A DNA stretch of 64,000 nucleotides from Prostheceraeus crozeri (lineage: Eukaryota > Platyhelminthes > Polycladida > Euryleptidae), in NCBI GenBank assembly GCA_907163375.1, contig CAJQUW010012497.1, positions 124,001 to 188,000 on the forward strand. The letters run 5' to 3'. The notes below the pieces were generated by a model. That model was not told the origin of the DNA and made no database searches. It saw only the letters and a program-made list of their open reading frames with translations. Both the position numbers and the translations under genes were made by a program. Positions 23,959 to 35,900 of this stretch are shown here, in pieces. The number at the start of each line of letters is the position of its first letter. The first letter of the stretch is position 1.

Positions 23959-23962
23959 TTAA

Positions 23963-24573
23963 CCCTCAAATTACGGTGGGGTATATTTTACCGCAAGCAC
24001 TTAAGGATTACTGTGCCAACTCAAAACAAAAACTAACATCACAATATCCTTACACGACTTTTACACCCTTATCATAACCCATAGAATGATACATCAAAAA
24101 TTGTTGAATTTTCTTTAGTTATAAATTAAAATGACAAAATGAAAACAGTTACGTTACTTCCGGTGGGGTATATTTTACCCCAATAATGAAAAAGGCATTA
24201 ACTTATTCCAGGATTCATTTATTGCATCATTAATATTCATTCTGAAGAGTAGTCTTTCATCAGCACAATGTCTGCAAAAAGTTAAGGTATGGATTTTGCA
24301 GATACTTTTTCTGCAACTGGCGCACTTGTCACGTGTTTTCTTATCACTCGACCGAGGACAAAAATTACATCGAACGTATCTATTTGATGACGAAGTTTCT
24401 GGCTTCACGGCAGGTACCGGTACGGTTGAAGCTGCCGGAATGATATTCAACATTGACTTGGCAAAGTCAATTATGAATAGGCGCCTTCTGTTGCGGTTTT
24501 GATGAATGATACTGCGGTTGAACACTGGTGAACACAAATGCGTTATATGCACATATAATATGCAAATATAAAC
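23963..24573 (-). mobile_element. piggyBac element C, 3' end only
   Basis: Starts CCCTCAAATTACGG after the TTAA at 23959-23962. GGTGGGGTATATTTTACC occurs at 23976 and again at 24161. The minus-strand frame 24552-24175 is the transposase C-terminus: RRRLFIIDFAKSML, then the zinc-finger tail CNFCPR...KCASCRKSICKIHTLTFCRHC (C-C-C-C-C-H-C-C). The rest of the element and its second TTAA are absent; a mariner-like end begins at 24574. Confidence 0.8.
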
Positions 24574-25300
24574 AGGGTGAGCGGAAAGTTAATACCTATT
24601 TTGAATTGTCTCTAATTCGCTAAGTGCAGCTCAGGTTCGCATTATATTCAAGCATGATGTGTATCAAGCCTTGCCATTTTTCTCTTCAAAGTCTTACAGT
24701 TAGATTATTGGTACTTTTGGATTTCTATGATTGAAAAGTTAGCAGTTTTTATCAGATTTTGAAAAACTCAATTGATATAGTAGCACAGATTTCTAAAGAT
24801 AAAGCTTTAAATTTGTCTTTACTTGAGAGACCTAATTTGAAAATTTTTTAAGATGCAAGAATTTTGCTACATGAAAATGCACAAATCTAATTTTTTATGC
24901 GTTCCAATAGACTGAAAAAAGTCAATTTCCTAATTAAAACATTTGATGCGAAAAATTGTAAGATACTAAAACTCAATATGAACACCCAATCGCTCTACTG
25001 GGGTGCGAAGTCGATCAGGCATGATGTTCCCTGACTGCCTGAGAAACTCCAGAGGCACAAAAGATGAAACAATCTGAATTTTGTTCTCATGCTCAGGTAG
25101 TGTCCCTGGCTTTGAACGATAAGCTTCATCCCTTGCATAAGAAGGCGCATGGACTCACATATGGACTTGTGATCGGCCATTAATGAGGGAGGGCCTCGGC
25201 GACCTAACGTGCGCCCTGAGAACTGCCCATCAAGCCACTCTCTTACCAGGTGGGCGAGGACCGTCTTGCATAATAAATATTCATCGTATGAGCCAAAATA
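24574..25300 (-). mobile_element. mariner-like relic
   Basis: The left edge, CAGGGTGAGCGGAAAG, looks like a mariner terminus. About 24960-25260 on the minus strand contains a degenerate LGRRGP and WPITSPYVSPCAFLCKG, comparable with the WPARSPDLTPLDFFLWG block of DD41D-type transposases. The right end was not found. Decayed over several frames. Confidence 0.5.
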
Positions 25301-26792
25301 GGGGTTTATATTGAATAGAACTCACTAATTTTTAACATTTGTACAAAAATAGTTTTATAAGTAGTATAAAAAGCATTTTTGGCATTTATTTCAGAAAAAC
25401 ACAGTTAAAAGATTTTCGTTTTTGTCTTAAAATGGTCAGATATTGCTACTTTAGCAAAAAATGGCAACAGATTGGATTGTCATTTTTTCTCACCTTTTCG
25501 AATTTAAAACCCACAGTGCGTCTGTTAGCACGTGTGGATTTAATTACAACAATAACATGCTTTAAAAAACGCGTTCTGGGTATATATTCGCGGGTTCTGG
25601 GACTTAACACTAGAAAGACCGGGATTGTGATCATCCTAGAAAGACCATGGTGTCAATTTTGATACCATGCACTCTTTCACATTGCTAGAAGGCTCGGTTT
25701 CAAAGTTTGACAGTTGATTTGATTATGCGTCCATATCTGGTTCCTTTGTGTTTTTTTGTAGTTTTTGGTCGCACGTTGGATGACTACCCGCATAAACAAG
25801 GATGAGCTTTTACGAAAAAATGATCACAACAATGCCAATCTAAAACTTCTGCTTGCCTACATTATTTATTTCGCATGAAAGAAAATGTTGCCTACTCATT
25901 CCTTTAATATCAATGAAAAAACGACCATTGCTCCAAGCATAGACTGCCATGATGCAACAATGTAGGCCTACTTACGAACGTATGACAACTTCATGATTTG
26001 CATGCATCACAAAGTACAACTATCTTCCTTTTATAGGTCGCGCACTTACCACACGCCATCTTTTTACAGGAAACACATTGACCGCTTGGGGAAATCCACT
26101 GAAAACGCCTACTCTTTAGTCAAATTTTGTCTTTGACATTTTGCATCGCAATTTTTTTCTAAAACAGTTTTTCTAGCTCAAATTTTCGTGAATTTTTCAT
26201 AAATGACCACGAAAAGCACCCCAACTTGATATACTTTGATGTAGGTCCACTTTTCTATATCTTAGGCGTCGGTTAAGGGACAGCATGCGTCGGTTAAGGG
26301 ACATACAGGTGATCTATAGCGAGAATGTTGGCCTAATTGAGCTTTAATTATACATGTAGCGTCACCTGGGGTAATTATGAGCAAACCTTATAAATCCGCT
26401 ACATTGGAGAATAGAGGATAAGCGATGTTCGGTACATGTTTGTGATGACTTCAAACTGTTCTGTGTGAAATTCGAGTCAAATCTGCCCTGTCTACCAAAT
26501 TCCATAATCATCTAAAGAAGTAGTACCAACATATCTTTACGCAAAAATTTATTTTGCATCTTGCGTAAACATTGTTCTAGTTTTCTTAATGATAATGATA
26601 AATCTGCAATCTTGCCAGAAAAAGACTTAATATGATTCAATGGCGCTGACTAACAATGATGTTATCTTTTGTTTATCACTCTCCGTCTTTTCACAAGTCA
26701 TAAAATAGAAAATGTGCACAATATCATATCATTATGTTAGAAAACAAAGTATCCAATATCCGAAATATATTCCGAAAAACAGAGTAACGGAA

Positions 26793-26978
26793 TTATACAC
26801 AGCGCCACTTTTCCAATCCGTAGCATTTGCAAAGCGAGGGAGAGCAATGACAGGCTAACGGTCTGTACCAGAAGGTGTTGTCCTCATACAAAACATGGTG
26901 GCATTTGGCAATGCCTGGCATGGGCCTGAGCCTAACATTCGTCTGGCGCTTGAACAAATCAATTTCTCTGGTGGTCAC
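26793..26978 (-). CDS. 3' terminal exon of the element at 26264-29354
   Basis: Acceptor TTTGTTTTTCAG ends at 26979. The exon encodes VTTREIDLFKRQTNV, GIAKCHHV and a cysteine-rich end, LACHCSPSLCKCYGLEKW, and stops at 26793 (61 residues). The closing Cys/His pattern resembles the C-termini of a group of transposon proteins I cannot name. It is intact over its length. Confidence 0.45.
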   Translation of the reverse strand: MTTREIDLFKRQTNVRLRPMPGIAKCHHVLYEDNTFWYRPLACHCSPSLCKCYGLEKWRCV

Positions 26979-27587
26979 CTGAAAAACAAACAAAATAGAC
27001 ATTAATGTTGATACTTGGAAATGCAACTTAAATCGAAACAGAACATATTGAAGGATAGTTTTTACTATTGTATTTCTATTGATTGTTGATTATAGAAATA
27101 ACATAACATCGACATAGGATGCCAGATTCCAAATATGAAATGCGGTTGACTATTCTACATTAAACTACATACGTAATGATGAGGATTTGGACCATTTTAT
27201 CGATAATGTAAGCCTACATGTAGGGCTTACAAAAACAAATAAGATCACTGGTACGTTTTTGACGTTTGATTCTATTTTAGTCATCAGCTAAAAAATAACT
27301 TATAGGCCTAACCAAAGAAACACAGGTAGAAAGCTTTATGAAACAAACATCCAAACTATTGTTTTTAACTGCACTCCAAACACTTGATTCTACATAAATA
27401 GTAGGACTAAATGTAACGTACGCATTTACTTAACATTTTGTCAAAAAGTCTGAGGAAATGCTTGTTCATACAGTTGAATATCCAACATTAATTGCAAGAA
27501 ACACAAATAGTTATAGATCTACACTACTATGAGCTAATGAGTTACATATATTGCCGAGCAAGGCATGTAGGCATATTATTTTCTTAC

Positions 27588-27747
27588 CATCTTCGCCGCA
27601 ATTTTTGTTTCTGATAAAAGAGGTCTTTTGACTGTAGCGCCATTTTTTGACAGCTTCAGTTCTCTCTTTCTTGTAATCTTCATCTTGTCTTTTGCGTTCT
27701 CTGTACCGTCTATCACGCTCCCGCTTGAGTTCACGATTGATTGGCAT
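27588..27747 (-). CDS. 5' coding exon of the element at 26264-29354
   Basis: Begins at ATG 27747 directly after an acceptor-like TTTTTGTAG and ends at donor G|GTAAGA (27588/27587), phase 1. It encodes 53 residues rich in basic residues (RELKRERDRRYRERKRQ), similar in character to N-terminal segments of transposon-encoded DNA-binding proteins. The function is unknown. The next exon found is about 610 bp downstream, too near for a full-length central region, so the gene looks internally deleted. Confidence 0.45.
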
Positions 27748-28775
27748 CTACAAAAATTAAATGTAGTTTAAAATATCATTTTGACTTGTCACGTTCGCGA
27801 AAAAGTTAAAGTTGAAACTAAAAATTGACTAGAGCCTCCGGCCTACCTAAGCTGAAATTCAGTTTCAAAAATCATTTTTGTTCTAGGAAAAACGAATTAA
27901 AGATTATGTTAGCTCTGCGACAATGTTTTGATCTAGAATCATCTAAAAATATCAGTGTCAATAAAACTTTTCTATATAAGTAGCCTTCGACTACGTTAAT
28001 TCTCTAGTTACTAGGCTAATTCTCTGGAGTCTTATTGTACGTATGTTGGCTGTAAGTGCACAAGAAATAAGCCAGCTAGTCCTAGAGAGGTGTGGAGAAG
28101 ATTCCTGCCCCCAAGAACCGGGTTAAGGAATTACATTGAAAATATAGGGACAACAGACATTTTGGTCCCTTATAAACAAACTTGAATTATATACATTGTG
28201 CGAAGTGATGAACGACGATGCGATTGATTGTACACCAAATAAGCACTTCTTTCATTCGTTTGAAAATTTGAATCATAGATATTTATCATCTGTGGAATTC
28301 GATGACGGAGAAGGCTTGCGAATGATTAAAACAGCTGGTGGATATCAAGGGTTTGTTCATAGATATATTGACATCCTATCATAGACTTCTTGATTTGCTG
28401 TCACAAATAGCTATGTATGGCATTGATTTGAGACTTTATGCATGATCTGAGACGATGTCTATGGATAAGCCGTGAGAAATCTATGTGTTACCGGGATATA
28501 TTAAAAATGGTTTATGAAATAATACACCACTTTTAATAATTCCCGCTGTAGAGAAGGAGGGAAAGAGAAAGTTTATGGATGTGACATCAATTTATGTGCT
28601 AATTGGACGGTTTTTATGGTAAAGGACCATCGTATTTCAATCTTTCACAGCATGCAATGTGTATCGTCTAAAATTCATATATGCTCATCATTAATGTCAC
28701 CTTTTCAGCAGCTTTGCTATAGGAGTAATAATCGACATTTTTATAGTAGAGTGGTGGCTGGAGCATGGTACAATA

Positions 28776-28919
28776 CTGTTATACCATAGTCTAGCGGGGT
28801 ATATTAATAGTCTGACACCTCAGCCAAATCCATAACCCCCTCAGCCTACGGCTTCGGGGGTTATGAATTTACGTCGGTGTCAAAATATTAATATACCCCG
28901 CTAGACTATGGTATAACAG
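28776..28919. repeat. 144-bp foldback MITE with TA duplication
   Basis: The outer arms CTGTTATACCATAGTCTAGC...GGTATATTAAT (from 28776) and their inverse (to 28919) pair almost perfectly. An inner pair of arms, ATAACCCCC / GGGGGTTAT, surrounds a short loop. TA lies at 28774-28775 and 28920-28921, as in Tc1/mariner-derived MITEs. Confidence 0.85.
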
Positions 28920-29682
28920 TATAATAGGCCTACATCCACGTCGCTAGTACAGGATAAGTAAAAATCTCTTCAAGTATGTCCCTTAACCGACGTCGTCGGT
29001 TAAGGGACAGTTTGTGGTGTTAATATCATTTATATTCTCATACATACTCTCAATGTTCGGAAAATTGATGTTTGTCAAAAGCAAAAGCAAGGTTTTACCA
29101 GAACAAAAACATATCAATGGTAAAGATACTACTCACCGGTCGGAAAATGGCTTTTAGTAGGCGTCGGTTAAGGGACAAATTGTGCTCAAAAGTTTCTAAA
29201 ATATTTTGGTTTTTTCATTATCATTTTTTTGACAATGTATGGGTGTAGCTATAATATGAATATGTGACAATACATCATATCGCAGCTCCATAAAAAGCTT
29301 TTAGGACAAGAAAAAACATGAATTTAAAAATTTTCAGGCGTCGGTTAAGGGACAATTGAAAACGAAGGACAGCTACGTTTATAGATCCTGCTACAAAAAA
29401 ATAAGGGACAATGACAAAAAATACTTATCATATGTTCTATAGTTCACACACTATCTGTAGACATCGAATTTACATTGTAAATGTGTATAGATCAACCTCA
29501 AATTAAACCCGGAAAATCACTTGGTTCGACTTAGGACAGCTTTTTTTGCCATTTTTGCTACTCAGTCACCCTCCTATATCTATGTAAATCACAGGTACTA
29601 TAAATTTTTGGTCTGTTTTCGTACACGGGTACATACACTTTAGAAAAACATCAAATGTGAACTTATCCAATAGATGTTACTT

Positions 29683-31313
29683 TCAATAGATTACAAAGAC
29701 ACAAAAGTAGGCGTTTTCAATGAATTTATCCGCTTGTGCAGTTTCTGCAACCTGGCTGCTGACACTTACGTCTTTTTTAGGCACTTGAAAGGATGCAGAT
29801 GGATGATTACCCAACCCATCAACATGTGTAGGTACAGTAGCCATTGAGACCTTTCTCAATTCATCGATGAGCAAAAGCCTTCCTATACAAAATCCAGCTA
29901 TTAATTACAGCGATATCGAGCATATTTGCCCATGCAGCAAGAGGCCATCGACGTGAGGCAGAATGAACTGTCAGTTGACGTGACATCTGATCGAAGACGT
30001 CAACAGCCACTTTATTAGCGTTGTAGAATTCAATTATACTGGGCTTTCTTTTACCATCAGGTGAACACGAAGCAGAGGCATGCATTGTGCTCAAGAGACA
30101 AACCGACTTCTTTGCTTTGCATTGGTATTGTACAAGCAACGCTGAATCATCCTGTTGCCAATAAAAGTTTGTGCTATAGAGGGATTGTCCGGCAGAAACC
30201 ATCTCACTGGCAAGTTCACGGCGGTTCTTGCGAATGGTGCCAACTATAGCTGTACTATGTGATTTGAGATATCGTGCAACAGGTAGTGAAGTAAAAAAAA
30301 TTGTCACAAGATATATTGTATCCCAAGCCAGCAATCGGCGAAGACAAGCGAATAACAACATCTGATAAAGTTTTACCATTTCGACTGGCTTTCTCCTGAG
30401 CTCCAAGGTAAGGAAGTATATTTACTGCATACTTTGAATCGACTTCAGACATGATCCAAAATTTGAGGCCAAAACTTGTCCGGTTTGTTTGGCATGTAGG
30501 TAGTGAACGGACATATTGTTTTTAGTGGCAGTAATTGCTCATCGATTGTGAGAGACATTTCGGGTTTGTACTTGGAAGAACAGTTACTTCGGAACATTTC
30601 AAAAAGCTCAGATATGTGGGCGAATCTGTCATCTTGAAGCCTTGATCGTCTGGTCGATTTTACATCAAATCTCAAATGATGAAGAATGTCTTGAAACGAC
30701 GTCTTGCCATAGTCTGTCGAAAAATAGGAGGTCCGTAAGTGGTGTTCCACAAAAAAGGCACCGGATGTCCTTTCCTATAAATTCCACGAGCATACTGTGA
30801 GGCAGTGAATGCCTCTAAGTCATCTAAAGCAAAGTGAGTTTTTTTCTTCAGATTCGGCATGTATAATCGTATATTTGTGTACATGTCGAAGCATGCGCTC
30901 ATCTACAATGGACTTCCATGCGTCATATGGAGATGTGAAGATTTGATGTTATTTATTATTCCAGGAGACACACGAAAAATATTCGAAGCCGGTGAACGTC
31001 CTCGTCCGTATGGATGAGAAGCATTCGATAATCGATTCCACTTTGTTCCATCTTTACCATAAAGAGTTGCTTCACTGTTCGATGATGTAGTGGATGTTCC
31101 AGCAATAAGTTCATCATTTGGTAAATCCACTTGTTCGTCATTAGTAGATAGTTCACTGTCGTAAGTTTGTATAGGTCGTAGAACGACTTCACCATCATCG
31201 CTGCTGTTCGTGTCACTTCCAGATTCGACGGACTCTTTTAGCAATTGGGCAATGTCATTTGCACTGACATTGCGTCGGCGTCGCTGCGCTAGCACAGATG
31301 ATGATCGGAACAT
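29683..31313 (-). pseudogene. piggyBac D transposase, several frameshifts
   Basis: Starts at 31313 (MFRSSSVLAQRRRRNVSAND) with an acidic, Ser-rich N-terminus, followed by KWNRLS and SNIFRV near 31010. Later blocks lie in other frames: ALDDLEAFTASQYARGIYRK (30800), MSLTIDEQLLPLK with the first Asp (30550), YNISCDNFF with the second (30290), EFYNANKVAVDVFDQM with the third (30010), and NSWILYRKAF (29900). The C-terminal zinc-binding tail is not evident before 29683. At least four frame changes or stops, so inactive. All three catalytic Asp remain. Confidence 0.85.
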
Positions 31314-31419
31314 GATATCAGAAACTTGTGCGATGCAATGAAGTAATGACTTCTTATTCGTTCAGACACTGACGCCTTTTTAGAGAAATCTGACGCTCCC
31401 TGCGATCAATAACAAATTC

Positions 31420-31617
31420 AACAGTGTTGCTAAATCCAATTCACTGTCACATGATACCATGGCAATCCTACAATCATAGATATGGAACAATGCATTCATT
31501 GGATCTGAATCTTTCTTGAACAATGTTGCTAAATCCAATTCACTGTCACATGATACCATGGCAATCCTACAATCATAGATATGGAACAATGCATCCAATA
31601 ACTCGGAATCTTTCATG
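31420..31617 (-). repeat. Two tandem 99-bp units
   Basis: Units 31420-31518 and 31519-31617 are nearly identical. 99 is a multiple of three and the minus strand stays open through both (repeating IYDCRIAMVSCDSELDLATL). The units lie between the piggyBac D gene start and its right end. Confidence 0.9.
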
Positions 31618-31893
31618 AACAATCAGCGACAATGAATCAATCTGTCCTATTGTTTGCTTTCTAACCAAACATGCATCTGGTATCAAAATTGACACCATGG
31701 TCTTTCTAGGTGAAATTGATGTCATGACAAAACCTAAATTCCTAATGGCGCTGGATCACATCTGGCAAGCTCAACGCAACAAATCAGGAAATGCCTGGAC
31801 GCTTGATTGTGAATCGACTCGATCGTCACATATTTTGACACGAAAGCAGCTTGCTTGGTGTCAAAAATGACACCATGGTCTTTCTAGTGTTAA

Positions 31894-33376
31894 GCGCCAC
31901 TCTGTATAATATAGTGTGAATAACGAAATCTCATCCAGTGTTGAAGACGGCCAACATTTCACTGAAATGTCTGCTTTTCTGATCTCAATGTCGATATACT
32001 GTGTTCGGTTACAACCTCGCTTTTTTCTACAAATTATATTTTGACAACAGGGTTTGATATTCCTTCTGCCGTTCAGCCGATCATCAAACTTTATATGGTG
32101 TTTTTGCTTCATAAGGTTTAGTAAGAAATGTCTTGCGTCATTTCATATTCTCTTCCTGTAACAAAACAATTAATGTGCGTCAGTCACAGATATTTCATCT
32201 GCAAACAAAGGTTATCCATGCATGAGAATAGCTATCAAATAACTCACGTCGCTCTTGTTTTTAAAAGACCGAACGTGCAATTTCATCTTGGCCTTGTGGC
32301 AATTAAATTCGTGAAATTATCATTAGCGATTTGAACCGACGCTTTTGAAAGACCTGTCATCTAAAATCAAATTGAATGAGGAATGTGAAATTGTATTGCT
32401 TAAGATTGATATGAGCATTTATCTGGAATCAAATGTGAATAGCAAGTCGTTCAGAACCAAACTTATTTATTTACAGAATTTCATTGAAATCAATTTGAGT
32501 GCACGCAACATTATCTTATCAAATAAGGAAATCTCAGCGTCGAGTGTTTGAACAGTAAAGAGAGTTAGCAATTCGCTGAAATACCTTTTTTATCTTAATG
32601 TTGATTAACTACATCGGTTAGTAGCTTCACTTCCAACAATTTGCACTCCGACAAAGTTAAATATTTTTTCTGCGGACAGGTGAACAGATTTGAACCTTTG
32701 TGTCTGAAATCAATTTGAATGGGTTATGTTTAATGAATTGTTTTGTTTAAATATTTGCAATTATTCGTCGTGAATGAAGTGTGAATAACTGAGTCCAGAA
32801 TCATTGCAATTATTTTGAAAATGTGAAATACAAATCTTTTGTAGTAACAAAATCTCACCGTCTAGTGTTGAAGACGATGGACTGATTGTTCTCTGAAGTG
32901 CATGTTTTTCTGACACTAATGTTGATAATTTACATCGTGCTGTAGCTTTCGTTTTCATCAGATGTTTTTCTGCAGACCGGTCTACCGATCATCTACCATT
33001 ATATCTGAAATCAATTTGGATGGTTACTGTAAAGAAAATATTTTCGCTGTACTGTTCCGATTGCAGTGGAATTTTGTATTATTTCTCATGGATTTCGGCT
33101 GGAATTCCCTCAGATTCTGAGAATATATGGAGTTGAAGAAACTCGTGTAGAGGGAGAGTTTTTAACGAAACCTGGAAAATCCATTGATTGTTTGGAAAAA
33201 TTTTATGAAGTAACAAAATCTCGGCGTCGAATGTTTGAAGACAACCGATTGATTGTTCGCTGAAGTGTATGCTTTTCTGACATTAATGTTGATAAGTTAT
33301 ATTGTGCTGTAGCTCTCGTTTTCTGCAGACCGGTCGACCGATTATCGATCATAATATCTGAAATCAGTTTGCATGG
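31894..33376 (-). repeat. Diverged tandem array, left part
   Basis: Units of about 300-350 bp are marked by ATCTGAAATCAATTTG (32703, 33005, 33357) and by CTGCAGACCGGTCNACCGAT and GTTGAAGACG blocks. The units share perhaps 65-80 percent identity by eye. The array is cut at the TTAA 33377-33380 and continues at 49583. Confidence 0.7.
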
Positions 33377-34449
33377 TTAACCCTCTAAAGGTTGGACATA
33401 TAACATTGCGCTTGTGATTTTAAGGGGTCCAATGGACTATAATGCATTTTTTGTACAGAAAGCACTTTCTTTAGCAATAGAGCCTGTTGCAGTTTATTCT
33501 GTATTACAGAAAAAGATGAACATACAACAGATCTCCAATGAAGGTTGCTTCAAAGAGCAATTATAACACTGTGCACACCCGGCGGCTAGAAGCTCTAAGG
33601 GCCCAGAAGCGCATAGGTTTGATATTGATATATGTTGTCACTGCACCGTACCCGAGTACATTTTGATAGGTGGCAAAAATCATCCATTGGTTATTCACGA
33701 GATATTGATGAATATTGATTGATATCAATTTTTGTGAAAAATGATAAAAAACTGAGGAAGAAAACATTGCTTTTCTGTCAATACATTCGTTCCTCTGCAA
33801 AGCAGGAAAATACTTCGCACTGAATATTGACAGATATATCTTACTATGTCTCTTCCTTAACAAAATCAGATTCATTATGAAAGTTTTCTATTATCTATTT
33901 ACGAGAAATTTGTTAATCATGTATATTGATATTTAAAAAAATAAAATTATATTGACATAATGATGACAACCCGCACACCTGAGCATAAAATGCCCTTCCA
34001 TGAAGTTTTCGTATAAAATAGGAACTTTTATAGAAAATGCAATACATGTTTTATACTGCAAAAATTGTAAATTAATGAAATTTAAAGAAAACAAAAATGA
34101 CAGCTCTTTTTGCTACTACATTAACAAAAAATGCAAGGGAATGTTTCTTTACTTGCATGATAACACAAATATTAAACACGACGTCCATTGTATCTTACCA
34201 CATTTTCTATTAAGCTATTTCCATAATCTTTGTGATTGATGCTCACTTTTCCGCATTGATTCCATAACTGCAAAAAGTCTCGATGGACCATTTCGGAGGC
34301 CTGTTCCTCAATACGGCTTAAACTTTGCTTTTCGAACTAACAAAACTGAGGGACATTTATCTGCAAAACATGCATCGCAGTGGTTGTAGAAATTCCCAGC
34401 TTGTTAAAAGCTGACGTAAAATGCAGTATTGATTCTTTGAAAGAAGTAC

Positions 34450-35898
34450 AGTCCCTTGCAAAAGTTTAGAATCAAAATCCATTTTTCCAAAAAAAAGGCT
34501 ATTCAAATTATAACAAATGCGTCTCAATATTTTCCTGATTTAAAATGCCAGACTGTCTAGAAAATAGGATGTCTATGAAGGATAGTGTCAATTGTCACTC
34601 ACTTTATCAATATTTGGTGTGTTGTCCCCTTGCTTCAATAATTGAAGCCAAGCGGGAAGGCATGGAATGCACGAGTCGGCGACAATATTCGGGTGTTATT
34701 TTCGTCGTCCAAGCAAGCTTGATGTATTCTTTCAAGTGATCAAGAGAACGAGGCTTCATGGCAGCAACTTCGGACTTCAATTTGTTCCATGCATTTTCTA
34801 TTGGATTGCAATCAGGTGAATTGCCGGGCCATTCCAGCACCGTGATATCTTCTGAATCAAGCCACTGAGAGACTTCTTTTGCTCGATGGCAAGGCGCACC
34901 ATCATGCATTAGAATACCTGTGGAATGAATTGTCATGTGTGTACTCAATTTCTCTTTCAACAGATCGAGGTACGTTGACGCATTCATGGTTTTCCCTTTA
35001 GGAAGGAAGAATAGACCACCTCTTCCTTGAGAGCTGATAGAGCCCCAAATCATTTGCTTGACTGGGTGTTTCATTGTTTGGACCACATATCTGGGGTTGT
35101 ATCGTTGTGAAGTCGGACGACGGACTGCTAACTGACGGGAACCAAACTGTTCGATGGAGCACTCATCGGTCCACATCACAGTGTCCCACTGTTCAGCAGT
35201 CCAGTGAGCATACTTTCTCGCAAAGGCAAGTCTCTTCTTAACCATAGACACCGTTAATCTCGGTTTGTGTGCTGGGCGATAACTTCTGAGGCCCATTTCC
35301 TTAGAAAGACGTCGACTGAGAGTACTTGTGCTTGTGGTTGTACCAGTCGCTTTCAGTCCTTGGACCAATACAGGGAGGCTAACAGAAGGATTTCGTTGCA
35401 CGGCTAATTTCAGATATCTTTCATCGCGTTTCGTTGTGGCTCGTGGCCTCCCAGACCTCGGTGCATCGCAGAATCTGCCATTTGTCGACTCATGCTTCTT
35501 GATAGCGACGTGAACAGCTTTTTGACTGATCTTCAGTTGTTCAGCAATTTCTCGTTGAGTCAAACCATTCTCATAAAGTACAAATGCCTGTGCACGAATA
35601 GTAGGAGAAACCGAGTTGCGTTTACCCATAACAGATGAGACGACGATAACAAATGTTTCGAAACTATGCAGACAGTGTGTGTATGGATGAATTATAGTGT
35701 CATGAAAGATATCTATGCCGTTACTTAGCAACTATGATGACTGAAAGTCTCTTCTGTTAATGGCATAGGAAGCTATCTTGATTTGCTGAGTCACTTCGAT
35801 CAAACGGGAAAGCGTTGTGTCTAAAAATGGTAAAATGTGTGAACTTAATCTGATAAAATAATTAATTAATTCTGATTCTAAACTTTTGCAAGGGACTG
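34450..35898 (-). mobile_element. Tc1 element (DD34E), apparently complete
   Basis: 1,449 bp; TA at 34448-34449 and 35899-35900. Ends CAGTCCCTTGCAAAAGTTTA in inverted orientation on both sides, matching over at least 26 bp. Carries one uninterrupted transposase gene. Confidence 0.95.
34607..35629 (-). CDS. Tc1 transposase, intact (DD34E)
   Basis: 340 residues. I chose the ATG at 35629 (MGKRNSVSPTIRAQ) because Tc1 proteins begin this way; the open frame extends 34 codons further upstream without similarity. Residues 1-110 form two helix-turn-helix units (LTQREIAEQLKISQKAVHV; TSTSTLSRRLSKEM), with GRPR between them. The catalytic core has MWTDECSIEQF, MHDGAPCHRA and PDCNPIENAW, with 34 residues between the second Asp and the Glu. 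It ends HTKY. There are no stops or frameshifts, and the length is normal for Tc1. The protein would bind the inverted ends and move the element between TA sites. Whether it is expressed is unknown. Confidence 0.95.
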   Translation of the reverse strand: MGKRNSVSPTIRAQAFVLYENGLTQREIAEQLKISQKAVHVAIKKHESTNGRFCDAPRSGRPRATTKRDERYLKLAVQRNPSVSLPVLVQGLKATGTTTSTSTLSRRLSKEMGLRSYRPAHKPRLTVSMVKKRLAFARKYAHWTAEQWDTVMWTDECSIEQFGSRQLAVRRPTSQRYNPRYVVQTMKHPVKQMIWGSISSQGRGGLFFLPKGKTMNASTYLDLLKEKLSTHMTIHSTGILMHDGAPCHRAKEVSQWLDSEDITVLEWPGNSPDCNPIENAWNKLKSEVAAMKPRSLDHLKEYIKLAWTTKITPEYCRRLVHSMPSRLASIIEARGQHTKY

Positions 35899-35900
35899 TA

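Larger units (their letters stand above)
26264..29354 (-). mobile_element. Element marked by repeated GCGTCGGTTAAGGGACA, spliced coding remnants
   Basis: The motif GCGTCGGTTAAGGGACA (or a form one or two bases shorter) occurs at 26267, 26287, 28990, 29161 and 29338, and inverted at 28978. Copies around 28990-29354 are spaced about 175 bp. The layout, motif clusters near both ends, resembles the iterated subterminal motifs of the element at 40368-45253. Two exon-like minus-strand pieces lie inside. Exact termini and target duplication are unresolved. Confidence 0.5.
25608..31889 (-). mobile_element. piggyBac element D (6.3 kb with an internal insertion)
   Basis: TTAA duplications 25604-25607 and 31890-31893. 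The ends start CACTAGAAAGACC on both sides. Inverted subterminal copies of CTAGAAAGACCATGGTGTC lie at about 25633 and 31695. The transposase gene is on the minus strand (29683-31313). About 3 kb between 26264 and 29354 looks like a separate element inserted downstream of the gene. Confidence 0.9.

Noticed and set aside
24175-31313. piggyBac C and D as one element split by insertion
   Set aside because: Both contain the same C-terminal segment (RRLFIIDFAK and LLIDELRK), and D has its own matching ends and TTAA pair.
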